This document shows positions 26,202 to 34,169 of a stretch of DNA of 64,000 nucleotides, in pieces. Numbering within the stretch: position 1 is the first letter of the stretch; the number at the start of each line of letters is the position of its first letter. The stretch is from Cyanobacterium sp. HL-69 (GTDB lineage Bacteria > Cyanobacteriota > Cyanobacteriia > Cyanobacteriales > Cyanobacteriaceae). Below the pieces are notes generated by a model, which searched no databases, was not told the DNA's origin, and saw only the letters and a program-made list of their open reading frames with translations. Where the stretch lies: NCBI GenBank assembly GCA_002813895.1, contig CP024913.1:1-64000 (forward strand). Reading direction: 5' to 3'. Both the position numbers and the translations under genes were made by a program.

Positions 26202-26630
26202 TTGTTACAAATGACAACTCTATTGTTACAATAGATAGATAGTGATATAATATTCTTAACATCAAAAAGTATTATATATTAGTATGAAAAAGTGTAATCC
26301 TAATTCATTAGCAAACCTTAAGCCTGGGTTCAAGCCAAAGTGGAAGGATACCAATACCAAATTAATTAGAATACCCGTGGCATTAGAGAAACAAGTATTA
26401 GACTATGCCCATCAATTGGATGATGGTGTTACTACTTCCTCTGATTCAATTGTTACAAATGATTTACAGGAAGAATTGATGAAGCTCATGGCAAAAGTTA
26501 ATGATATGGAAAAAGGCTATAAAAGCAACTCCGCATCACAATTGGTCAAGGATCTCAAGGCTTTATCTGACCAATACAATTTATTGTAACAATTGATTAA
26601 AACAGGAACAAAAGTCTATTGTAACAATTG
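26202..26630. promoter_or_regulatory. Five TTGTWACAA boxes around the small gene 26284
   Basis: TTGTTACAA at 26202-26210, 26223-26231 and 26450-26458 (inside the gene), and TTGTAACAA near 26584-26593 (overlapping its 3' end) and 26619-26628. The nonamer is a near-palindrome and is shared with the 11220-11408 boxes of the other module, suggesting one class of regulator for both. Confidence 0.6.
26284..26589 (+). CDS. Small KPKWK protein, divergent partner of rep gene 2
   Basis: 101-aa paralogue of 11444-11818: CNPNSLANLKPGFKPKWKDT, then TKLIRIPVALEKQVLDYAHQ. The shared N-terminal ~45 residues probably contact DNA, while the C-terminal part (LQEELMKLMAKVNDMEKGY) is helical and differs. It is flanked and overlapped by TTGTWACAA boxes, so autoregulation is likely. 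Probable copy-number or replication regulator; inference. Confidence 0.65.
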   Translation: MKKCNPNSLANLKPGFKPKWKDTNTKLIRIPVALEKQVLDYAHQLDDGVTTSSDSIVTNDLQEELMKLMAKVNDMEKGYKSNSASQLVKDLKALSDQYNLL

Positions 26631-27026
26631 ATTAATTAGATCGTGGAATATGGCTTGAGAATACCTTAACCGTTATCAACTCATTATCAATACTCACATC
26701 AGTATTAATGGTAAGCTCACCCATACTCTTAGAGCTAAACCTAAGATACTTTTGGATTAGCGCATCGGAACCTTATGTTTACCCCTAATTAACGCACCAC
26801 TCTGACTGTCTTTCTGGCTAAAGGTTTGAGAGCATCATTATTGATTAGCGCAGCGCTATTTTGATTCTTAAACTAAGGAAGTAGGGTATTATCCGCTGTC
26901 TTGGTAATCTCTCCTGCTTCCCGAATAAGCGAGTTGCCACGCTTTTTACAGCTTCTCTCGCTTTACCCTATGTCAAACTCAGGTTATGATAAAACTCATT
27001 AAAAAGTTTAAATTCTCGTAAATAAA
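26590..27026. other. Gene-free 437 bp after replication module 2
   Basis: Contains the last TTGTAACAA box near 26619 and several GCGCA(C/T) boxes (TTAGCGCATC near 26759, TAACGCACC near 26792, TTAGCGCAGCGC near 26846). No gene recognised. Confidence 0.4.
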
Positions 27027-27299
27027 ATGCAAACTGGTGCGGATGCGGTAGATAAAGCAATTGAGCTTGGAATAGATTTAGATGGTAGTCCTATCCCTGA
27101 AGCTAAACTAAATTTATACAATAAAGTCATGGGTTTAGAAGGACAAAGACAACGTAGTGGAGTTAGCAATACCATGCGCTCAAGAATAGTGCGCATTGGA
27201 GCAAAACATATTTCCCAAGAAGAACTAAATCAAATGCTTATTGATAGTGACTTTGCTCCTTTGAAAGAGAAAGAAATTGCTTTTTATTACACTAAGTAG
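27027..27299 (+). CDS. Hypothetical protein (90 aa)
   Basis: Unrecognised. It is helical with a conserved-looking middle (SNTMRSRIVRIGAKHISQEE, LNQMLIDSDFAPLKEKEIAF). No strong ribosome-binding site. It precedes hsdM by ~95 bp on the same strand. No motif suggests a function. Confidence 0.5.
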   Translation: MQTGADAVDKAIELGIDLDGSPIPEAKLNLYNKVMGLEGQRQRSGVSNTMRSRIVRIGAKHISQEELNQMLIDSDFAPLKEKEIAFYYTK

Positions 27300-27393
27300 T
27301 TAAACGTCACAACAACTCTAACGTTTTCTAAGAACGAAATCTGATAGTGTTAATTATCAGTAGCACTAATCAGAATCAAAATAGTTAACAATA

Positions 27394-29964
27394 ATGGATA
27401 TAAGTACCCACAACAAATTAGTCTCGTTCATTTGGTCGATCGCCGATGACTGTTTACGAGATGTATTTGTGCGGGGAAAATATAGAGATGTAATCCTACC
27501 CATGTTTGTCTTGAGAAGGTTAGATTGTCTCTTGGAAGAAACCAAAGACAAAGTGATGGAAGAAGTTAGCTTTCAGCGAGAGGAAGTGGGCTTAGTAGAG
27601 TTAGATGCAGAAGGGCTGAGGGAGGCTTCTGGTTATGTGTTTTATAACATCTCTGATTGGACTCTCAAAAAAATAGTTAGCACTGCGGTTAATAATGCCC
27701 AAATACTCGAAGCTAATTTTAGGGCTTATTTAGATGGATTTAGCGATGATGTAAAAGAAATTATTGATAAATTTGACTTGCGCAACCAAATCCGCAAGAT
27801 GAGTCAAGCGGATGTATTGTTAGATGTTTTGGAAAAGTTTACTAGCCCTGAAATTAATCTTAGCCCCCATGATGTAGTCGATAGTAACAGCAGAAAGTTG
27901 GTAGGATTAACTAACTTAGGTATGGGTTATGTATTTGAAGAATTAATCCGCCGTTTCAATGAAGAAAATAACGAAGAAGCAGGGGAACATTTCACCCCCC
28001 GTGAAGTAATCCGTTTAATGACTAATTTACTATTTGTACCAGTCAAGGATAGTTTACCCCCTGTAATGCTAGTCTATGATGGGGCTTGTGGTTCTGGGGG
28101 AATGTTAACCGAGTCTCAAAACTTTATTAAAGATAGTCAAGGTGACATTGCATCCTCCGCAACCGTCCATCTATATGGTAAAGAAGTGAATGGGGAAACC
28201 TATGCTATCTGTAAATCTGACATGATGATTAAGGGTAATAACCCTGAAAATATTAAGTTTGGTTCAACCCTTGCTATCGATGACTTTGCCGGGCTTAAAT
28301 TTGATTTTATGCTGGAAAATCCTCCCTATGGGAAGTCGTGGAAGACTGAGCAAAAATATATCATGGATGGTACTAATGTTTTAGATCCTCGTTTTGAAGT
28401 ACCGTTAACGGACTTTTGGGGGGAGGTTAAAACCGAAAAGGCGGTGCCAAGGTCATCCGATGGACAGTTATTATTTTTAATGGATATGGTAAGTAAGATG
28501 AAACCCTTATCCGATAGTCCTTTGGGTACGCGCATTGCGTCGGTACATAATGGTTCAGCTTTATTTACGGGGGATGCAGGTAGCGGAGAGAGTAATATTA
28601 GACGTTATATTATTGAAAATGATTACCTGGAGGCGATCGCCCAGTTACCCCAAAACCTATTTTATAATACGGGCATCAGTACCTATGTTTGGATTTTATC
28701 TAACAATAAAAGCCCAGAGAGAAAGGGAAAAGTACAATTAATTGACGCTTCTAATCTTTATCGTAAATTACGCAAAAATTTAGGAGCAAAAAACTGTGAA
28801 TTTGCCCCCGAAGATATTGAAACAATTACTAATATTTATCTAACTTTACGGGATGATAGTCAACAAGATGAAAAACTTAGATCCTCTGTAACCCCCCTTA
28901 ATAAAGAGGGAATAAAACAATGTATTAGTAAAGTATTTAATAATCATGATTTTGGGTTTTATAAAGTAACCGTAGAACGTCCATTAAGATTAATGGCTCA
29001 ATGTACCCCTGAAAGGATAGCTAGTTTACGCTTTATCAATACTATCTCAGAGCCTATGGAGTGGGTTTACAATCATTTTGGGGATAAAGTTTATCAAGAT
29101 TTAAAAGCCCATGAAAAGGAGATTAAAGACCATTTAGAAAAAGAAGAAATTACCGTTAGTCCTGCTAATTTAAAATCATTACTATCTCAGAAAAAATGGC
29201 TTGAGCAAAAGGAATTAATGGATAAAGCTCAACAAATTGTTAATCATTTAAATACAAGTATAGGTATTAATAATAATGATAAAGTTTGGACTGATTTTAA
29301 CTTATTTAGTCAAGAGGTAGATAAAGCTATTAAGCAATTAAATATTAAGCTCTCAGCATCCCAGAAAAAGCAATTTTTAGGGGCAGTTAGTTGGGTTGAT
29401 GAATCAGCAGAAAAGGTTATTAAGAAAGAGCATAAGCTCAAAAAAGAGAAGTTGGAGGAGTTATTAAACCAACTAGGCACAACCAAGGAAAACTTGGCTA
29501 ATTTTGGTTATTTTCCCACTGATAAACCTGATGTTTATGTCGAATATGAAAGCGATACTAATTTACGAGATACTGAAAACATACCTCTTAATTATCGTCT
29601 GGCTTCTTCCACCATAATTAATCAAGATGTAAGTTATTCAGCTTCTGGTGATAAGGGTTTGAATACTGATGAGAATTTGAATACTGATAAGAGTTTAAAT
29701 ACCGATAAGGGTTTGAATGCCTCAACCTTTGTTGATAGGGTTGCCATAGTGGAGGGTTACTTTTTAGAGGAGGTGCGCCCCCATGTAGAGGATTCTTGGT
29801 TAGATATGAGTAAAACTGTTATTGGTTATGAGATTAGTTTCAATAAGTATTTTTATCAGCATCAACCCTTAAGGAGTTTGGAGGAGGTAAGCAAGGAGAT
29901 GTTAGAGTTAGAAGCACAAACGGAGGGTTTATTAAAGAATTTGCTTAGTTTTGGGGATAAATAG
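27394..29964 (+). CDS. hsdM: Type I restriction-modification methyltransferase subunit HsdM
   Basis: 856-aa N6-adenine methyltransferase subunit, longer than classical HsdM (~500 aa). HsdM N-terminal helical region (LVSFIWSIADDCLRDVFVRG), GEHFTPREVIRLMTNLLF, AdoMet motif I VYDGACGSGGML (about 226-237), catalytic FMLENPPYGKSW (about 306-317, NPPY). From ~570 a long helical/charged extension follows, with short repeats of GLNTDE/SLNTDK type near residues 750-770. It methylates adenine in the site read by HsdS and forms part of the restriction complex with HsdR. It is unlike the broken hsdM at 12202 (no shared start), so a different type I subfamily. Confidence 0.93.
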   Translation: MDISTHNKLVSFIWSIADDCLRDVFVRGKYRDVILPMFVLRRLDCLLEETKDKVMEEVSFQREEVGLVELDAEGLREASGYVFYNISDWTLKKIVSTAVNNAQILEANFRAYLDGFSDDVKEIIDKFDLRNQIRKMSQADVLLDVLEKFTSPEINLSPHDVVDSNSRKLVGLTNLGMGYVFEELIRRFNEENNEEAGEHFTPREVIRLMTNLLFVPVKDSLPPVMLVYDGACGSGGMLTESQNFIKDSQGDIASSATVHLYGKEVNGETYAICKSDMMIKGNNPENIKFGSTLAIDDFAGLKFDFMLENPPYGKSWKTEQKYIMDGTNVLDPRFEVPLTDFWGEVKTEKAVPRSSDGQLLFLMDMVSKMKPLSDSPLGTRIASVHNGSALFTGDAGSGESNIRRYIIENDYLEAIAQLPQNLFYNTGISTYVWILSNNKSPERKGKVQLIDASNLYRKLRKNLGAKNCEFAPEDIETITNIYLTLRDDSQQDEKLRSSVTPLNKEGIKQCISKVFNNHDFGFYKVTVERPLRLMAQCTPERIASLRFINTISEPMEWVYNHFGDKVYQDLKAHEKEIKDHLEKEEITVSPANLKSLLSQKKWLEQKELMDKAQQIVNHLNTSIGINNNDKVWTDFNLFSQEVDKAIKQLNIKLSASQKKQFLGAVSWVDESAEKVIKKEHKLKKEKLEELLNQLGTTKENLANFGYFPTDKPDVYVEYESDTNLRDTENIPLNYRLASSTIINQDVSYSASGDKGLNTDENLNTDKSLNTDKGLNASTFVDRVAIVEGYFLEEVRPHVEDSWLDMSKTVIGYEISFNKYFYQHQPLRSLEEVSKEMLELEAQTEGLLKNLLSFGDK

Positions 29965-30070
29965 AGCTAAATGCTAATTCACGAAAATTAGTTATAATGT
30001 AAAATATATTTTACAAGTTAATTAACTTTATTAGTCTAAATGTAAAAGCAATAAACATAATAATACCTTT

Positions 30071-31177
30071 ATGAAAGAAACGATCTCATCTAATTTGATT
30101 CGTTATCGTAAGGGCTTACATATATCCCAACAATCTTTGGCTGAACAAACAGGGGTTACACGACAAACCATTAATAATTATGAAAAAGGGAAAACTTTAC
30201 CAGATAGTAAAACCCTTAGTCTTTTAGCACGAAGTTTGGGGGTAACTCTTGATGATATATTACGCCCAATTGATCAACTACCTAAAACGAATAATTTTTG
30301 TTTTCGCACTCATTGTAAATTTACTCAAAAGCCACAATTTACAAGCTATGTAAATAATTTATTAAACATTTATACGGCTCTTGAAGTAGCCGTTGGGTTG
30401 CCTCCTTATGCCCCAGAAACAACCCCTTGTAATGTGCTAGAAGGTAATGAAAATCGCATTCAACAAATAGCTAAGTCTTTTCGTCTTCGTTTAGGTATCG
30501 GTGATGCACCCATTCCGAATCTGTTTGAAGCGGTAGAAGAGTTAGGTTTAAAGGTTTTACGGCTACCCATTGAGCAAAAAGACTTTTTCGGGTTAAGTGC
30601 CTGTAGTAACAGTCAAGGTGCTTTTGTACTAATTAATACCCATAATATTAGTATTGAAAGACAAATATTTACCCTTGCCCATGAAATTGGACATTTGATT
30701 TTCCATCGAGATGAATATCAAAATCAACTGATGATAAGTGAAAGTCGGGAGGAAGAAAAAGCGAAAGAAAAAGTAGCTAATTATTTTGCTAGTCATCTAC
30801 TTGTATCCCAAACAGCTTTTGATTTAGCACATCAAAACATGACTGATTTACTAGAACTGAAAGCTCATTTTCGGGTAAGCTATACCATGATTTTGAAGAG
30901 ATTTGATGAATTAGGAGTTATCGATTACGGCAAATTTATTATCAAAATTCGTTCCGATTATAAACGCCGTAATAAAGAATCTTTGACTAATGATATTGAG
31001 CTTGAACCCAAGTTAGCAGAAAAGCATTTTCCCGTTAATCAACGTTATCAAACTCTTATTTGGAAGGCATTAAAAGGGGAGAAAATTTCTGAGTCAAAGG
31101 CAGCGGAACTTTTAAACATTACCATTGAGGCTTTAAGACTGGCAAGAATACAACAGGAGGTATATGAGATCGCCTGA
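30071..31177 (+). CDS. XRE-type HTH plus ImmA/IrrE metallopeptidase
   Basis: 368-aa two-domain regulator. N-terminal XRE helix-turn-helix (RYRKGLHISQQSLAEQTGVT, NYEKGKTLPDSKTLSLLARS, residues ~8-60), then an ImmA/IrrE zinc-peptidase domain with FTLAHEIGHLIFH (HExxH, about 202-214). It overlaps the 31164 gene by 14 bp with AGGAGG just before that start. Such XRE-ImmA proteins act as antitoxins or repressors that can be cleaved or cleave partners. Here the partner resembles a PIN-type toxin. It lies between hsdM and hsdS. Confidence 0.85.
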   Translation: MKETISSNLIRYRKGLHISQQSLAEQTGVTRQTINNYEKGKTLPDSKTLSLLARSLGVTLDDILRPIDQLPKTNNFCFRTHCKFTQKPQFTSYVNNLLNIYTALEVAVGLPPYAPETTPCNVLEGNENRIQQIAKSFRLRLGIGDAPIPNLFEAVEELGLKVLRLPIEQKDFFGLSACSNSQGAFVLINTHNISIERQIFTLAHEIGHLIFHRDEYQNQLMISESREEEKAKEKVANYFASHLLVSQTAFDLAHQNMTDLLELKAHFRVSYTMILKRFDELGVIDYGKFIIKIRSDYKRRNKESLTNDIELEPKLAEKHFPVNQRYQTLIWKALKGEKISESKAAELLNITIEALRLARIQQEVYEIA

Positions 31178-31694
31178 AGTTGACATTTTAGAGCAATATG
31201 ATGGAATTATATTGGACGCAACAGCACTAATTGATTTTGTTTATTTGGGGGATTGGCAATGGCTTCAAAGTCATTACGCCCCCTTATATATTGCTCAAGA
31301 GGTTTTAGACTCAGATCAGTTAGAATTAGAGACAAGGGAAGTTGCCCAAAAGTATCTTACTCCTATAGTGTTAGATACAGAAGAGATGTTTAGGAGTTTT
31401 ATAGATTTTGGTGGGGAATTTCCTTTATTAAGTATGGCAGATCGATCTACTTTGGCTATTGCAAGTCATCGTTTTTTATTGTGTGCTAGTGATGATGGGT
31501 TGGTGGTGGAAGCCTGCAAAAAATATCAAATTCCTTATATTAGGGCTTTGAGATTTTTAACAGAAATGGTAAAAACGAATTATAAAATTGTTGAGCAAGT
31601 TAAAATAAATGCTCAAAAGTTGATCGATGAAAGGGGCAAACATATTTCTCCTAAAATTATTAAGAGTTGGTATCAGGAGTTATCTAGGCTTTAA
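31164..31694 (+). CDS. PIN-like protein paired with the XRE-ImmA regulator
   Basis: 176 aa. GIILDATALIDFVYLGDW (first Asp), IAQEVLDSD (acidic), MADRSTLAIASHRFLLCASD and DDGLVVEACKKYQIP give a PIN-like spacing of acidic residues. It is coupled to the upstream XRE-ImmA gene. Probably the toxin of the pair, a ribonuclease by analogy. The PIN call is moderate because the C-terminal 40 residues are outside the domain. Confidence 0.65.
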   Translation: MRSPEVDILEQYDGIILDATALIDFVYLGDWQWLQSHYAPLYIAQEVLDSDQLELETREVAQKYLTPIVLDTEEMFRSFIDFGGEFPLLSMADRSTLAIASHRFLLCASDDGLVVEACKKYQIPYIRALRFLTEMVKTNYKIVEQVKINAQKLIDERGKHISPKIIKSWYQELSRL

Positions 31695-31711
31695 TTATTG
31701 AATTGTTTACT

Positions 31712-31936
31712 TTATTGTGCTAACTCTCGTAGGGCGTTGCGATATTGTTTCATTACCTCCCGTGCGGTGTCCATTTCCTGTTCAAATTCGGGATTATAGG
31801 GGGTAATTTCAAAGCCGTTGGGGGTAGCGGTAAGATAAAGGTTGTCGCCTTTTTCTATGTGCATTTTTGCTAATACTTCTTGGGGCAATACAATCCCTGT
31901 GGAGTTATCAATGGTAGTTACTTTTAGTTTAAACAT
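31712..31936 (-). CDS. AbrB/MazE-type antitoxin, orphan
   Basis: 74-aa swapped-hairpin AbrB protein: KVTTIDNSTGIVLPQEVLAK, MHIEKGDNLYLT, then a helical tail. Such genes normally precede a Doc/Fic or MazF toxin, but the downstream minus strand (before 31712) is occupied by the oppositely oriented 31164-31694 gene, so no toxin partner is present. Confidence 0.8.
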   Translation of the reverse strand: MFKLKVTTIDNSTGIVLPQEVLAKMHIEKGDNLYLTATPNGFEITPYNPEFEQEMDTAREVMKQYRNALRELAQ

Positions 31937-32034
31937 TGTTTTATTAGATGTTTGTTATAACTAATATTATAGTTTTAAAAAAGAAAATAAGTTACTAAAT
32001 AATATTAAATACAATTAAATACTATTCACTATTA

Positions 32035-32095
32035 TTTATAATTAATTACTAATTTATAATTAATTACCAACTTGTAGTTAATTACCAAAATTTAA
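32035..32095. repeat. Short AT-rich tandem repeats
   Basis: Three ~17-bp units of the form TAATTAATTAC(T/C)AA in the gap between the orphan antitoxin and yhaV. No function is evident. Confidence 0.5.
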
Positions 32096-32131
32096 TGATA
32101 GTTATTGCTTTGTTTAAATTCAATGAAACTA

Positions 32132-32587
32132 TTAATTATCATTTTCTGAGTTGTTAACCAAGTCTAAAAAACTACTCATATCTTCAGGAAAATTACCATT
32201 AGTAACCATCTTAGAAAATACCTTATAGCAATCTTTTTTATCTCCTTCTTTGCGGGGAAAGCCTAGCCACAAAATAATAATTGTATTTGCTTCTTTAAAT
32301 ACTCGGAAAAATAGTCTATACCTTGATGGTAAACCCATTTTTTTGATACGACTATATTTTTGTAAGGGTTTTTTAAGGGCGAAATAAGAGGCAAAAGGAT
32401 CGTTTGGTATTTTATCTTTTATCCCTTGATCTAAGGCTTTTAATAGTTTAACTTCTGGGTGGGTAATGAAGTTTTCTGGTTCTAACTTTTCTTTAAGATA
32501 TTTAACTCTATTTACTAACTCTAACCATTGTTGATAAAAAATAGGATGAAAGTAAATTAAATATCCATTTATTTGTATGGGCTTCAT
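32132..32587 (-). CDS. yhaV: YhaV-family toxin
   Basis: 151-aa RelE-superfamily ribonuclease of the YhaV type: HPIFYQQWLELVNRVKYLKE at the N-terminus, PSRYRLFFRVFKEANTIIIL as the core strand pair, and WLGFPRKEGDKKDCYKVFSK near the C-terminus. Its start abuts the antitoxin stop (1-bp overlap). Full-length and intact. Confidence 0.85.
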   Translation of the reverse strand: MKPIQINGYLIYFHPIFYQQWLELVNRVKYLKEKLEPENFITHPEVKLLKALDQGIKDKIPNDPFASYFALKKPLQKYSRIKKMGLPSRYRLFFRVFKEANTIIILWLGFPRKEGDKKDCYKVFSKMVTNGNFPEDMSSFLDLVNNSENDN

Positions 32588-32910
32588 TATTCTTCTATAT
32601 CAACACCCGTTAATAAATTATCTATTTCATCGCTCATTTCTTGGGTATAAGGCTTGAGTTGTTCTGGATTTTTTAGGGCATCTTTACTTAAAAAGTCAAG
32701 AAAAAGACTCATCATTAATGTTTCTTCTTCCTCGTCGTCGTTGTTATTTTGGGGGTTAATCCGCACTAATAATGTATCGTCGTTTAATACTTCTATTTCT
32801 CCTGGGGCTTCGGCAAATTGGGGATTTTCTTTATAAAAGGCACTGGGAAGGCGAAAACCTTGTTGATTGCCTATTTTTGCAGGGTTTATGGTGTATGTTT
32901 TTTGTTTCAT
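32587..32910 (-). CDS. prlF: PrlF-family antitoxin
   Basis: 107-aa protein with an AbrB-like N-terminus (YTINPAKIGNQQGFRLPSAF) and an acidic tail (NNDDEEEETLMMSLFLDFLS) as in PrlF/SohA antitoxins. Partner of YhaV at 32132; together they form a coupled operon reading away from the MNT-HEPN pair at 33240. Confidence 0.8.
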   Translation of the reverse strand: MKQKTYTINPAKIGNQQGFRLPSAFYKENPQFAEAPGEIEVLNDDTLLVRINPQNNNDDEEEETLMMSLFLDFLSKDALKNPEQLKPYTQEMSDEIDNLLTGVDIEE

Positions 32911-33030
32911 GATTATGGTAAATAATGTTATTATATTTTGTTATAACATAAGTAAGAGAGAAAATATATTCAGCTTGACTATGCTCGATGAACCGATGAG
33001 CTATTATCTTTATTAGGAGGTAAATGAGTT

Positions 33031-33243
33031 ATGCAACAAATAACGATCGAGGTTGACGATAATATAAAAAAGGCTTTTCAATTAGCTTCCCCCCAACAGA
33101 AGCAAGAGTTAAGTTATCTGATTGGTGCTTATTTGGGTTCGTCTTGGGAAGAAAAAAACCTTATTGAAGTAATGGAGATTATTTCTGATAATGCTGAAAA
33201 ACGGGGCTTAACTCCTGAAATATTACACAGTTTATTGTTATGA
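33031..33243 (+). CDS. Small protein leading the MNT-HEPN operon
   Basis: 70 aa (QQITIEVDDNIKKAFQLASP, QQKQELSYLIGAYLG). It has AGGAGG upstream, and its stop overlaps the mntA start by 4 bp. The start resembles small antitoxin-like proteins often found in cyanobacterial TA operons. Whether it takes part in neutralisation is unknown. Confidence 0.6.
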   Translation: MQQITIEVDDNIKKAFQLASPQQKQELSYLIGAYLGSSWEEKNLIEVMEIISDNAEKRGLTPEILHSLLL

Positions 33244-33539
33244 AAAAATTACGAGATATTTTATTATCTGAATGTCGGGAAGAAATTATAAAAATTGCTG
33301 ATAAACATGGGGCTTATCATGTGAGAATTTTTGGTTCTGTGGCTAGGGGTGAAGAAAAAGAAAATAGCGATATTGATTTTTTAATTGATTATGATTTAAA
33401 CAGAATTACTCCTTGGTTTCCTGTGGGTTTAATTAATGATTTAGAGAGTTATTTGGGCAAAAAAGTAGATGTGGTAACAGAAAAATCTTTACATTATTTT
33501 TTGCGCGATAAAATTTTAAAGGAAGCTGTTTTATTATGA
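33240..33539 (+). CDS. mntA: MNT-domain nucleotidyltransferase antitoxin
   Basis: 99-aa minimal nucleotidyltransferase. Active site VRIFGSVARGEEKENSDIDF (GSx10DxD) intact, followed by LIDYDLNRITPWFPVG and VDVVTEKSLHYF. MntA antitoxins neutralise HEPN toxins by transferring AMP to a tyrosine of the R-x4-H-x-Y motif. Overlaps the toxin start (ATGA). It is the intact counterpart of the pseudogene at 15788. Confidence 0.9.
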   Translation: MKKLRDILLSECREEIIKIADKHGAYHVRIFGSVARGEEKENSDIDFLIDYDLNRITPWFPVGLINDLESYLGKKVDVVTEKSLHYFLRDKILKEAVLL

Positions 33540-33877
33540 AAACCAATCAAGTTTATTTAATTCATATTAGGGATTGTTTAGCCCGAATTGAAGATTATAC
33601 TAAGGAGGGAAAAGAGTTTTTTTTTAAGGATTTGAAAACCCAAGATGCGGTTATTCGTAATTTGGAAGTTATGGCGGAGTCTATTAAAAAATTACCTGAT
33701 GAATGGAAACAGGATTTTCAGGAAATATCTTGGGGAGAAATTACGGGTTTTAGAAATCGTTTAGCCCATGAATATTTAGGCATTGATATTGAAATTGTTT
33801 GGGAGGTTATTGAGGTTTTCTTACCGCCTTTAACTGAAGCTATTACAGCAATGACGCAAAAGTATTGGAATGTTTAA
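33536..33877 (+). CDS. hepT: HEPN (DUF86/HepT) toxin
   Basis: 113-aa HEPN ribonuclease: QVYLIHIRDCLARIEDYT, TQDAVIRNLEVMAESIKKL, and the catalytic FRNRLAHEYLG (R-x4-H-x-Y). Intact and coupled to mntA. HepT cleaves RNA as a dimer. Confidence 0.9.
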   Translation: MKTNQVYLIHIRDCLARIEDYTKEGKEFFFKDLKTQDAVIRNLEVMAESIKKLPDEWKQDFQEISWGEITGFRNRLAHEYLGIDIEIVWEVIEVFLPPLTEAITAMTQKYWNV

Positions 33878-33932
33878 TAAATGCTTAGGGAAATTAGACG
33901 GAAAATAATTTTACAATTAGGAGGTAATTTCC

Positions 33933-34166
33933 ATGAATTTTGAACAGGAAGAAAAGCAATTAGTAAATAAGTTGGTTACTTATTCTTTGGAGTTGAATGG
34001 GCAGTTAATTTTAGTGGAAAATGTACCTGCCAAGGTGAATAAGGAAACGGGAGAACAGTTTTTTGTGCCTGACATAGTGGAACGTTTACAAGATATGATT
34101 TTAGGTGATGAAAAACCCTTAAATTTTATTCAAGTGCCTGTCTATCAATTTAATAATGTGGCTTAA
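33933..34166 (+). CDS. YgiT-like small protein lacking its zinc cysteines
   Basis: 77 aa with AGGAGG 7 nt before the start. The segment ILVENVPAKVNKETGEQFFV followed by PDIVERLQDMI matches the shape of the YgiT/MqsA-like zinc-ribbon domain, where the CxxCGE would be; here it reads VNKETGE with no Cys. It ends 3 bp before hsdS, so it is probably co-transcribed with it. No toxin partner is adjacent. Confidence 0.6.
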   Translation: MNFEQEEKQLVNKLVTYSLELNGQLILVENVPAKVNKETGEQFFVPDIVERLQDMILGDEKPLNFIQVPVYQFNNVA

Positions 34167-34169
34167 TCT

